In this document: positions 1 to 7,910 of the stretch, piece after piece
How the letters are laid out: every line of letters starts with the position of its first letter
How positions within the stretch are numbered: position 1 is the stretch's first letter
Position numbers and translations under genes: made by a program
From: Bacteroidota bacterium
GTDB lineage: Bacteria > Bacteroidota > Bacteroidia > Chitinophagales > JADIYW01
Reading direction: 5' to 3'
DNA: 64,000 nucleotides
Assembly (NCBI GenBank): GCA_016705125.1
Contig: JADIYW010000003.1
Coordinates: 170,679-234,678 of the forward strand
Notes under the pieces: generated by a model
What the model saw: the letters and a program-made list of their open reading frames with translations, nothing else
Told to the model about the DNA's origin: nothing
The model's database searches: none

Positions 1-488
1 AACCCTGTAGGAATATCAATGGCTACTTTTTGCGGCTGAATTTCATTCAATTTCAAAATTATATCCCGAATCAATCCTGTAATCGGTTTATTTATACCAA
101 TCCCTAAAATAGCATCTACCACCAACTCCTCTTTTCCAATAACTGGAATTTGGTTTACATTTTCTAATACATTAAATTGAAGCGAAACAAATCCAGCCAA
201 TCTTTTTTGATTCAATATGTTATCTGCGCTATAATTGTCTGACTTAATCAAATGAACAAATACCTTTTTGCCTTCATGAATTAAAAGTCTGGCAACAGCT
301 AGTCCATCTCCTCCATTATTGCCAGGGCCACAAAAAATATGAAAAACATGTTGTAAAGGAAAATCTGCATTCAGCTGTTGAGTTATTTTTTCAGCAGCCC
401 TTTCCATCAAATCAAAAGAGGTAATGCCTTCCTGTTTTATGGTAAAAGCATCTGCACTTTTTATTTGATTTGAATTAAGAATTTTCAT
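1..488 (-). CDS. NAD(P)H-hydrate epimerase domain (YjeF N-terminal), partial
   Basis: This gene runs off the left edge; about 162 N-terminal codons are present. Reading the minus strand from the ATG at 488 gives MKILNSNQIKSADAF, then the YjeF_N signature CGPGNNGGDGLAVARLL and DAILGIGINKPITG, which form the phosphate/nucleotide-binding loop and catalytic region of NAD(P)HX epimerases. The family repairs hydrated NADH/NADPH. In many bacteria the domain is fused to the ADP-dependent dehydratase NnrD, but that half would lie outside the window, so I cannot tell. The start overlaps the last 14 bases of the upstream NlpC/P60 gene, which suggests translational coupling in a plsC-nlpC-nnr operon. Confidence 0.88.
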   Translation of the reverse strand, partial: MKILNSNQIKSADAFTIKQEGITSFDLMERAAEKITQQLNADFPLQHVFHIFCGPGNNGGDGLAVARLLIHEGKKVFVHLIKSDNYSADNILNQKRLAGFVSLQFNVLENVNQIPVIGKEELVVDAILGIGINKPITGLIRDIILKLNEIQPQKVAIDIPTG

Positions 489-1275
489 CCTTCAAAATCC
501 GTTTTATGCTATGCAAGTTATGGGTATGTGTATTTTTTTCTTTATTAAAAACGCCCTTTTTATCTAAAAAATCTAACCTTACTTTACCAGCTGAATCTGT
601 ACTATGGATTATTTTTAATTCATCCCATTTACGTTCGTAAATTAAACCAACATGTATAATTTTTCCTTCATCATTCTGAAAAAAGGCCAAATCACCTGCT
701 TCTGCTTTTCCTAAGGGGATTTTTTTTCCCAATTCTTCTTGTTGTACCGCATCTCGAGGAATTTGAATACCATTTAGCATAAAAACCATCTGAGTCAATC
801 CAGAGCAATCAATACCGAATGGAGAACGACCGCCCCATAAATAAGGTGCATTAAGGTACATTTTGGCTGTGCGTACCAAATTATCTGTAAATGACTTAGA
901 GTCAATTTCAAATATTTCGCAATAACTATGGTAAACCCAATCATTTATTTTAAATACATTATTGCCATAATCAATTAAACGAGAGCCAATAACCAAATTC
1001 ATAGGTCCTTCTTCTGTAGTAACCATTGCATTTACCTCGCCACAAAATTTATAAGCATCCCAATTTATGGGAAATTTTTCATTTAAAACAACTAAATTTG
1101 AGTTTTGCATCCAACCTTGGTAATTGTCGTGCACGTTCTTTACCAACGACCAGTTTTCTTGTTGTTCTAAAATTTCTACTTGTTCACCAAACAATAATTG
1201 ATTTACCAGCTCACTTCTGTGGTTTGGTTCTTTTCGTTGTGGCGCCAGCGCTAGGTGAACGACTGCTTTACTCAT
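475..1275 (-). CDS. NlpC/P60 (C40) peptidase with N-terminal SH3-like region
   Basis: A 266-residue putative cell-wall gamma-D-glutamyl-diaminopimelate endopeptidase. Residues ~1-60 look like a bacterial SH3 domain (LLFGEQVEILEQQENWSLVK), and ~70-125 may be a second one. The NlpC/P60 catalytic domain covers ~130-255: the nucleophile is Cys157 in GIDCSGL, the base is His208 in IIHVGLIYE, and His224 in KIIHSTDSAG is a candidate third residue. No clear signal peptide is visible at the N-terminus, which is common for Bacteroidota members of this family but leaves localisation open. It sits 22 bp downstream of plsC and overlaps the epimerase gene, so it is probably co-transcribed with both. Confidence 0.9.
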   Translation of the reverse strand: MSKAVVHLALAPQRKEPNHRSELVNQLLFGEQVEILEQQENWSLVKNVHDNYQGWMQNSNLVVLNEKFPINWDAYKFCGEVNAMVTTEEGPMNLVIGSRLIDYGNNVFKINDWVYHSYCEIFEIDSKSFTDNLVRTAKMYLNAPYLWGGRSPFGIDCSGLTQMVFMLNGIQIPRDAVQQEELGKKIPLGKAEAGDLAFFQNDEGKIIHVGLIYERKWDELKIIHSTDSAGKVRLDFLDKKGVFNKEKNTHTHNLHSIKRILKDENS

Positions 1276-1297
1276 TTTTTATTTATTTTCCACAAAA

Positions 1298-2065
1298 TTA
1301 ATCATTGGATTCGATTTGCAAAGCCTTCTTGAATTCATTATCATTTTTTAAAAGAAAAGATTCCATTTCATTAAAACAGATTTGCTTGAAATCTTCTACA
1401 TTATATTTATCATCATTGTCAGGAAAAATTGGATTTAAGTAATTTATTTCAATAATTCCAGGACTTATCAATAGACTGTCTGGTCGTCCAATCTTTCTTA
1501 TATTGGTAAAAACAATTGGTAAAATGGGCACACCCGTTTCTAAGGACAAATCAAAAGCACCATTATAAAATGGTTTTAAAGGTTTATTGGTTCTATTTCT
1601 TGTTCCCTCCGGAAAAATAAGAATGGACCCGCCCATTTCAAGCTCCTCTTTTAATACTTTATTAGCCATTTCTCTTGAATCTTTGCTCGATCTATCCACT
1701 AATAAACAAGCTAATTGAAATAATTGACCTAATATCGGAATTCTACTATTTTCCTTTTTTACCAATGGTTTAGCATTTACCCGAATACCATAGGCCGCGG
1801 CAAAAATATCCATTAGGTTATTATGATTGCATACGACAATCCAATTTCTCGATAAGTCTATTTTTTCAATTCCACTTATTTTAAATCTATAAAAAGTAAA
1901 GAAAGCAACAATGAAAACCAAAATTCTATTTAAAAAATAAGCACCGCCAATTTGTTTTTTGTAAGGGAGAAACTTTAGTGATACATACCCTAATAATATA
2001 GGAATAGCAAATACGAAAAATACTAAGAGTGCATAAAAGCTATATAAAAACCTAAAAACAATCAT
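1298..2065 (-). CDS. plsC: 1-acyl-sn-glycerol-3-phosphate acyltransferase (PlsC/LPLAT)
   Basis: A 255-residue membrane-associated acyltransferase that adds the second acyl chain to lysophosphatidic acid to form phosphatidic acid in phospholipid synthesis. Two hydrophobic segments lie at about residues 5-30 and 45-60. The catalytic HX4D motif is NHNNLMD (His81, Asp86). The substrate-binding block is FPEGTRNR near residue 151, and a further conserved block is GVPILPIVF. The ATG at 2065 lies 8 bases after a TAnnTTTG promoter box, which supports this start. It heads a minus-strand unit with the NlpC/P60 and epimerase genes. Other lysophospholipid acyltransferase substrates cannot be excluded. Confidence 0.92.
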   Translation of the reverse strand: MIVFRFLYSFYALLVFFVFAIPILLGYVSLKFLPYKKQIGGAYFLNRILVFIVAFFTFYRFKISGIEKIDLSRNWIVVCNHNNLMDIFAAAYGIRVNAKPLVKKENSRIPILGQLFQLACLLVDRSSKDSREMANKVLKEELEMGGSILIFPEGTRNRTNKPLKPFYNGAFDLSLETGVPILPIVFTNIRKIGRPDSLLISPGIIEINYLNPIFPDNDDKYNVEDFKQICFNEMESFLLKNDNEFKKALQIESND

Positions 2066-2073
2066 ATTAATAA

Positions 2074-2081
2074 CAAATTTA
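2074..2081 (-). promoter_or_regulatory. Bacteroidota-type -7 promoter box for the plsC operon
   Basis: The minus strand reads TAAATTTG, a perfect match to the TAnnTTTG -7 consensus of the Bacteroidota primary sigma factor. The predicted start site is 5 bases past the G (about 2069), giving a leader of about 4 nt before the plsC ATG. Confidence 0.6.
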
Positions 2082-2194
2082 ATTAATTATGAATCATAAA
2101 CATCAAATTTTTAGGACAGTTTATTATAAATCAATAAAAAAATACAAAACAATTATATAAAACCATTTTTTTTCATTTTGACATTTCTAAACCT

Positions 2195-2202
2195 TAAATT
2201 TG
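2195..2202 (+). promoter_or_regulatory. -7 promoter box for thrAB; decides the thrA start
   Basis: TAAATTTG matches TAnnTTTG. The upstream-most possible TTG start of thrA (2200) lies inside this box, so it cannot be transcribed from this promoter. The ATG at 2221, about 14 nt after the predicted start site, is therefore the better start. Confidence 0.6.
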
Positions 2203-2220
2203 CGGCAATTAGAGAAATTT

Positions 2221-4680
2221 ATGAAAGTACTAAAATTTGGGGGAAGTTCAGTTGGTAATCCTAAAACGATCCAACTGGTAATGAATATTGTTGAAAAATC
2301 GTTTAAAAACGATAAGCAAACAATTGTGGTTTGTTCCGCTTTTGGAGGCGTTACGGATCAGCTAATTAATGCTGGAAAACTGGCTGCTTCAAAAGACAAT
2401 AGCTATAAAGACATAATTGACCAAATAAAAACAAGACATTTGAGTGCTATTGATGAACTGGTAAGCATTGAAATGCGTGAAGCACCAAAAAAAGAATTGG
2501 AGGAAGCGCTAATAACCATTGAAAATTTACTAAATGGCATTTTTCTACTTAATGAGTTTCCTGACAGAACACAAGCGCAATTAATTAGTTTCGGCGAACG
2601 AATGTCTTGTTTTATTGTAGCGGCTGCCATGCGGTCAAAAGGCTTGCCAGGCATTTATGTAAATGCTAGCGAAATCATTAAAACTGACAAAAACTATCTT
2701 TCTGGAAAAGTAGATTTCAAAAAAACCGATAAAAATATTGTTTCGTTTTTTGAAACTATAAATGGCATCGGTGTCGTTACCGGATTTATTGCCTCCGATG
2801 AAGATGGCAATATTACAACACTTGGTCGTGGTGGTTCAGATTATACTGTTTCCATTCTTGGTGCTGCACTAAAAGCCGACATGATAGAAATTTGGACAGA
2901 TGTAGATGGCGTGCTTACGGCAGACCCAAGGCGTGTGGATCAAGCATTTTCGATTCCATCACTTACCTATCGTGAAGCAATGGAACTTTCTCATTTTGGA
3001 GCAAAAGTAATTTATCCTCCAACCATACAACCTGCTTATAATAGCAGAATTCCGCTTACCATTAAAAATACATTCAACCCAGATAACCCTGGTACGCTAA
3101 TTAGTGAAAAAATAGAGAAATCGGATAGTCCAATCAAGGGCATTTCATCTATTACAAATGTTTGTTTAATGCGACTTGAGGGTTCTGGATTAATGGGCGG
3201 TGTGGGAATGGCTGCTCGATTATTTAATTCATTGGCTCAAGCAGGGGTTAACATAATATTTTTAACCCAAGGTTCATCAGAGCATTCTATATGTTTTGGC
3301 GTTGTACCTGGTGATGCAAAAAAATCAAGTCAAGCCATTTATGAAGAATTTAAATGGGAAATGGAGTCTAAATATATAAATCCATTGATTATAGAATACG
3401 ACAAAACCATCATAGCGGTTGTGGGCGAAAATATGGCTAAAGTACCCGGAGTATCGGCTAAAGTATTTAAGGCACTTGGCAAAAATGGTATTAATGTAAC
3501 AGCAATTGCTCAAGGCTCCTCAGAATTAAATATTACTGCAATAATTGATACATTTAATGAGGCAAAAGCTTTAAATGCATTGCATGAAATATTTTTTAAA
3601 GCAGACCATCAGTCAATAAATTTATTCCTTGTTGGCCCCACTGGTTTGATTGGAAATACATTAATAAATCAAATTCAGAAGCAATTTGATTATTTGAACC
3701 AAAAGAAATCTATCAAAATAAATCTAACAGGTTTAATCAATTCTAAAAAAATGTTGATAGACAGCAATGGAATCGACCTTTCTAATTGGGAAAATGAATT
3801 GAACGAAAAGGGAGAAACATCGGATTTGACAGCCTTTACTGACCAAATGATATTGCTAAATTTTGCAAACTCGGTAATGGTTGATTGTTCGGCAAGTAAA
3901 GATGTTACAGAGTTTTATGAAAAAGTACTAAGTAAAAGTATTTCAATTGTTACGCCTAATAAAATTGCAAATACCTTAAGTCAAGAAAAATATGAAAAAC
4001 TAAGGGCAATTTCTAAAAATGCAAATGCCAAGTTTTTGTATGAAACCAATGTTGGAGCTGGTTTACCTGTAATCAATACCTTACATAGTTTATTAGAAAG
4101 TGGCGACCAAATATTGAAAATCGAAGCGGTACTTTCAGGTACATTGTCTTTTATTTTTAATACTTTCAAAGGAGATTTGAAATTTAGCGATGTGGTTTTA
4201 TTAGCAAAAGAAAAAGGATTTACTGAGCCCGACCCAAGAGACGATTTGAGTGGACTTGATGTAGCTCGAAAGGCACTGATTTTAAGTAGAGAAACTGGCG
4301 TATCAATGAATTTGGAAGAAATAGCAGTTGAAAACCTTGTTTTTGAAAACTTAAGAAATGTCGATACTGCTACATTTATGGCTCGATTACCAGAAATGGA
4401 TGAGGAATATGAAAAAATGAAAAAATCAGCAGAGCAAGAAGGCATGGTTTTGCGTTATATGGCAGTGATTGAAAATGGAATTGTAAAAATCGCGCTAAAT
4501 AAAGTAGATCATAATCACCCATTCTACCCACTTTCGGGCAGCGACAATATGATTGTTTTTACAACTGAAAGATATAAAACAAACCCATTAGTGATAAAAG
4601 GACCAGGAGCTGGTGCAGCTGTTACCGCGGCAGGTGTTTTTGCTGAAATCATATCAATAGGCAATTATTTAGCCAATTAA
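2221..4680 (+). CDS. thrA: Bifunctional aspartokinase / homoserine dehydrogenase I
   Basis: An 819-residue fusion catalysing the first and third steps from aspartate to homoserine (Thr, Met and Ile synthesis). The aspartokinase domain (~1-290) starts with the kinase motif KFGGSSVG and contains TTLGRGGSDYT and EIWTDVDG. Two ACT-like regulatory segments follow (~305-455; NIIFLTQGSSEHSICF and NVTAIAQGSSELNIT), the usual site of threonine feedback. The homoserine dehydrogenase domain (~460-819) has a nucleotide-binding start FLVGPTGLIGN and the catalytic-region block EPDPRDDLSGLDVARK. ATG 2221 is preferred over TTG 2200 because the mature kinase begins MKVLKFGG and the TTG is inside the promoter box. 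thrB follows 13 bp later. Confidence 0.97.
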   Translation: MKVLKFGGSSVGNPKTIQLVMNIVEKSFKNDKQTIVVCSAFGGVTDQLINAGKLAASKDNSYKDIIDQIKTRHLSAIDELVSIEMREAPKKELEEALITIENLLNGIFLLNEFPDRTQAQLISFGERMSCFIVAAAMRSKGLPGIYVNASEIIKTDKNYLSGKVDFKKTDKNIVSFFETINGIGVVTGFIASDEDGNITTLGRGGSDYTVSILGAALKADMIEIWTDVDGVLTADPRRVDQAFSIPSLTYREAMELSHFGAKVIYPPTIQPAYNSRIPLTIKNTFNPDNPGTLISEKIEKSDSPIKGISSITNVCLMRLEGSGLMGGVGMAARLFNSLAQAGVNIIFLTQGSSEHSICFGVVPGDAKKSSQAIYEEFKWEMESKYINPLIIEYDKTIIAVVGENMAKVPGVSAKVFKALGKNGINVTAIAQGSSELNITAIIDTFNEAKALNALHEIFFKADHQSINLFLVGPTGLIGNTLINQIQKQFDYLNQKKSIKINLTGLINSKKMLIDSNGIDLSNWENELNEKGETSDLTAFTDQMILLNFANSVMVDCSASKDVTEFYEKVLSKSISIVTPNKIANTLSQEKYEKLRAISKNANAKFLYETNVGAGLPVINTLHSLLESGDQILKIEAVLSGTLSFIFNTFKGDLKFSDVVLLAKEKGFTEPDPRDDLSGLDVARKALILSRETGVSMNLEEIAVENLVFENLRNVDTATFMARLPEMDEEYEKMKKSAEQEGMVLRYMAVIENGIVKIALNKVDHNHPFYPLSGSDNMIVFTTERYKTNPLVIKGPGAGAAVTAAGVFAEIISIGNYLAN

Positions 4681-4693
4681 GTTAAAGCGAATT

Positions 4694-5638
4694 ATGGAAA
4701 TAGGAAATAAAATAAAAGTATTTGCTCCTGCCACTGTTGCAAATGTGGCTTGCGGTTTCGACATATTAGGTTTCGCAATCGACAAACCTGGCGATGAATT
4801 GATAATGGAAATAACCGCTGAAAAAGGCGTTGTAATTGTTGATATTGAAGGAGATGGTGGTGTTTTGCCACGCGATCCATTTAAAAATTCAGCCACTGTG
4901 GCTATAATGGATTATTTGAATTTTATAAATGCCGATTTTGGTTGTAAAGTTTGGATAAAAAAAATGATGCCATCAGGTAGCGGACTTGGAAGTAGTGCAG
5001 CAAGTGCAGTAGCAGGCGTTTTTGCTATCAATATGCTTTGTGAAGAAAAACTTACTAGGGCAGAAATGTTGCCATTTTTGCTAAATGCCGAAAAAGCGGC
5101 TTGTGATGCAGCCATTGCAGATAATGTGGCGGCTTCTTTATTTGGTGGGTTTATTTTGGTACGCAGTTACGAACCATTAGATGTTTTACAAATTCCTGTT
5201 CCTGAAGAATTGTATTGCGCTGTCATCAATCCACATATAATCGTCCTTACAAAAGATGCACGTGAAATATTACCTAAAGAAATTCCATTGGGTAAATCGT
5301 TGCGTCAAAGCGCTAATGTAGGCGGCATCATTGTGGGCTTATTACGTGGAGATTATGATTTAATCGGTCGATCGCTGGTGGATTATATTGCCGAACCTTA
5401 TCGCTCTAGTTTGATTCCAGGTTTTTATGAAATGAAAAATGCAGCCATTGCTGCGGGTGCATTAGGTGGAAGTATAAGTGGATCAGGCCCTTCCGTTTTT
5501 GCATTGTGCAAAGGCAAGGAAACGGCACTTAAAGCTGGCGATGCCATGAAAGCCGTAATGGACAAAATGGGATTGGGTGCTGATGTATATGTGAGTAAAG
5601 TAAATTCAGTTGGTCCCAAAGTGTTGCCGCTGGGGTAG
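4694..5638 (+). CDS. thrB: Homoserine kinase
   Basis: A 314-residue GHMP-family kinase that phosphorylates homoserine to O-phosphohomoserine, the substrate of threonine synthase. The ATP-binding loop is PSGSGLGSSAASA (~residues 94-106), the N-terminal GHMP block is APATVANVACGFDILG, and the C-terminal glycine-rich motif GGSISGSGPSVFAL is intact. It lies 13 bp after thrA and is almost certainly co-transcribed with it. The usual third gene, thrC, does not follow. The next gene is a converging ankyrin protein, so threonine synthase must be encoded elsewhere or has been separated from the operon. Confidence 0.97.
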   Translation: MEIGNKIKVFAPATVANVACGFDILGFAIDKPGDELIMEITAEKGVVIVDIEGDGGVLPRDPFKNSATVAIMDYLNFINADFGCKVWIKKMMPSGSGLGSSAASAVAGVFAINMLCEEKLTRAEMLPFLLNAEKAACDAAIADNVAASLFGGFILVRSYEPLDVLQIPVPEELYCAVINPHIIVLTKDAREILPKEIPLGKSLRQSANVGGIIVGLLRGDYDLIGRSLVDYIAEPYRSSLIPGFYEMKNAAIAAGALGGSISGSGPSVFALCKGKETALKAGDAMKAVMDKMGLGADVYVSKVNSVGPKVLPLG

Positions 5639-5702
5639 GGAATTAGAAGAAAAAAAAGAAATTTAGATGTGAGAGTTGAGAAACTTACACTAGTTTTTTA
5701 AA

Positions 5703-5766
5703 ACCCTCCCACCCTTATCGCCTTTCATTTTGGAAGCTCAATTAAAGATTTTATATTGTGGGTTAA
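5703..5766 (-). pseudogene. Decayed duplicate of the mscS 3' end
   Basis: This stretch repeats, with mismatches, the 3' end of the MscS gene at 7034-7089. The core CATTTTGGAAGCTC is identical (5726-5739 and 7051-7064), and flanking bases also match. On the minus strand it reads like the channel's C-terminus (ASKMKGDKG against ASKMEGDMG) but carries an in-frame stop just before this. The two copies flank the ankyrin gene as direct repeats. It is either a relic of a second mscS copy or a footprint of how the ankyrin gene arrived. Confidence 0.55.
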
Positions 5767-5816
5767 ATTTATTAATCCTTTATCATTGAATTAGACTTTC
5801 CTAAATCTGTTTAATA

Positions 5817-7019
5817 TTACCTATTAATCAATTCCCAATTAAATGTTCCTTTTGGAGCTTTTTTAAACTTCTTAATCAAATCTACACTATTTGGAAAATT
5901 AATTTTAGCCATGGAAATTATTTTTTTATCTACTTCTGCTCCATTGTCCAATAATTCATTGCAAAAGTCAATCTCTCTTCTAATTACTGCTAAATAAATC
6001 GATTTTTCTCCAAATTCGTTTTCAATATTCACATTGGGCTTGTACTTCAATAATTTTTGAAAAACAAAATAATTATCTTCTTTGACAGATTCCAAAAGCA
6101 AATATTCATTATCCAAATCTGCCTTATCTATCATTTCCTTACTTAAAACAATTTTTTCATCGATAATTATTTTATCAAACAAATCATTATAAGTACTTTT
6201 TTCATTTAAAAATTTAGGGTATTGTAATGAATACTTTAATAAGGTAATAATCTCCAAAGTATCGCTTCTATTGATGCTATTTGACAATTCCTTTACATGC
6301 TTATAAAACCTTTGATTATTATTACTTGCAGAAATCATTATTGGAGATACGCCAAATTTGTTTTTCAAATTAATATCAACACCTCGTTTTAAAAACAAAT
6401 CAATTAATTTTGTAGCTTTATCTAAAGACATCAAATAATTATCCTCCTTTGCACTCCAACTAATACCATAAAACAAGGAATGAAATAGATTATTCCCAAA
6501 TTTATCAGTTGAATTTAAATCATAATCTTTAGCTAAAAGTTCTAAAAAAAAATCATATTTTAGGAAATGTAATGCCAACATACCTGTATTTTTAAAATGG
6601 CAAATTTCACAATGGTAATTGACATCTGCCCCATTATCTTGTGTCAATTTAAAGATATCTTTACTTTCATTATAAATTGACCATGCCAAACCCACGTTCA
6701 TATCGTATTCAAAATCAACAAATTTTTCAATTTGCTCTTTATTTTCAACCAATAATTTAAAACAATTAATTGCATTTTTCAATGCAGCATACTCTACAAT
6801 AGAAGCAGAATGAACATATGTTGTGTCTTTTGTTTTATCATAATAATATAATTTTTTATAAATAGTCTCTGAACTTATTGGTTTATTTAGAAATTTTTTC
6901 AGAAATTTTACATCATCATTTCTAATCCTATCAAATATTTTTTGACTATAAGAATTACTTATATTCATTAATAAACAAAAAAATGTAACAACAAATATTT
7001 TCATAAACTTTGGTTTCAA
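5817..7019 (-). CDS. Secreted ankyrin-repeat protein
   Basis: A 400-residue protein with a signal peptide (MKIFVVTFFCLLMNISNSYSQ, from the second Met) followed by degenerate ankyrin repeats. Recognisable units are AALKNAINCFKLLVENK, KDIFKLTQDNGADVNY, FGNNLFHSLFYG, KLIDLFLKRGVDINLKNKFG and YLAVIRREIDFCNELLDNGAEVD. Ankyrin repeats bind proteins; the partner is unknown. The export signal places it in the periplasm or outside the cell. It follows mscS by 13 bp on the same strand, so it may be co-transcribed, but it is flanked by a direct repeat of the mscS 3' end, which suggests a later arrival. The start could be 7019 or the second ATG at 7004. Confidence 0.8.
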   Translation of the reverse strand: MKPKFMKIFVVTFFCLLMNISNSYSQKIFDRIRNDDVKFLKKFLNKPISSETIYKKLYYYDKTKDTTYVHSASIVEYAALKNAINCFKLLVENKEQIEKFVDFEYDMNVGLAWSIYNESKDIFKLTQDNGADVNYHCEICHFKNTGMLALHFLKYDFFLELLAKDYDLNSTDKFGNNLFHSLFYGISWSAKEDNYLMSLDKATKLIDLFLKRGVDINLKNKFGVSPIMISASNNNQRFYKHVKELSNSINRSDTLEIITLLKYSLQYPKFLNEKSTYNDLFDKIIIDEKIVLSKEMIDKADLDNEYLLLESVKEDNYFVFQKLLKYKPNVNIENEFGEKSIYLAVIRREIDFCNELLDNGAEVDKKIISMAKINFPNSVDLIKKFKKAPKGTFNWELINR

Positions 7020-7032
7020 TATTTCTAAAAAA

Positions 7033-7890
7033 CTACCCCATATCCCCTTCCATTTTGGAAGCTCTAATATAAATATCGTTTTGCGGGTAAGGAATATGAA
7101 TATTATTTTCTCGTAATTTCTGTAGGATGGTGAACCTAATTTTACTTCTCAAATTCTCAATTTGAAAGGCACGCCTGCACCAAAAAACCAACTCAAAATC
7201 CAAGCGATAATCACCGAAATCATGTAATCGAACAAATGGCTTATGTGCCTCTTCTTTTAACACTTCATGATGCTCCAAAGCACATTCTATCAATACTTTA
7301 CGCATCAATTCTGGGTCGGTATCAAAACTAACACCAACGGATATTACAAACCTCGTAATGTCTTTTGTATGACTCCAATTGACTACATTATTATTCACAA
7401 ATGTCCTGTTAGGCATTATAATTTCGATATCATCATTCGTAATTACATTCGTTGTCCTCAAGCCAATCCGTTTTACTTTAGCTATTTTATTTTCTATTTC
7501 AATTACATCGTTTACTTTTATAGTTCCTTCAATCAAAATCAAAATTCCTGCAACCAAATCTCTAAAAACATCTTGAATACCCAAACCAAGTCCAACCAAA
7601 AGCGCGGCCGAACTAGCAATCAACAAACTAGGACTTATGCCTACAATATTTAAACAGGTCAGGAATGCAATTAATACTATAATATATTTACACAATTGGT
7701 GAATGGTAATATACCTTGAATCTGTAACCCCTGATTTTCGACTTGCCTTTACGAAGAATTTTTTAAGCACAAAATTTAAAAGATAAAATAAAAATATACT
7801 TATAAATATCAGCAAAATACTACCCAAGGTAATGTGTAGATTTTTTACTTTCAATAAAGAAAGCTCCAATATTTTGATCAAAAAAAGCAT
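7033..7890 (-). CDS. MscS-family mechanosensitive ion channel
   Basis: A 285-residue small-conductance mechanosensitive channel homologue that releases solutes on hypo-osmotic shock. Three transmembrane segments are visible: residues ~17-42 (LHITLGSILLIFISIFLFYLL), ~60-85 and the pore helix ~88-120 with the characteristic Ala/Gly packing SSAALLVGLGLGIQDVFRDL. The cytoplasmic beta domain follows (GTIKVNDVIEIENKIAKVKRIGLRT broken across ~120-150) and ends IHIPYPQNDIYI. The N-terminus is short, as in minimal MscS proteins. It lies 20 bp after the M61 peptidase gene and 13 bp before the ankyrin gene on the same strand. Confidence 0.93.
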   Translation of the reverse strand: MLFLIKILELSLLKVKNLHITLGSILLIFISIFLFYLLNFVLKKFFVKASRKSGVTDSRYITIHQLCKYIIVLIAFLTCLNIVGISPSLLIASSAALLVGLGLGIQDVFRDLVAGILILIEGTIKVNDVIEIENKIAKVKRIGLRTTNVITNDDIEIIMPNRTFVNNNVVNWSHTKDITRFVISVGVSFDTDPELMRKVLIECALEHHEVLKEEAHKPFVRLHDFGDYRLDFELVFWCRRAFQIENLRSKIRFTILQKLRENNIHIPYPQNDIYIRASKMEGDMG

Positions 7891-7910
7891 CTTCTATTTT
7901 ATTACTGTGA

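Noticed and set aside
2200..2220. TTG start extending thrA by seven codons
   Set aside because: It lies inside the -7 box, upstream of the predicted transcript start; ATG 2221 matches the family N-terminus.
3981..4445. 154-codon open frame on the minus strand within thrA
   Set aside because: It is antisense to a clear enzyme gene and has low-complexity Ser/Phe/Ile-rich composition typical of shadows.
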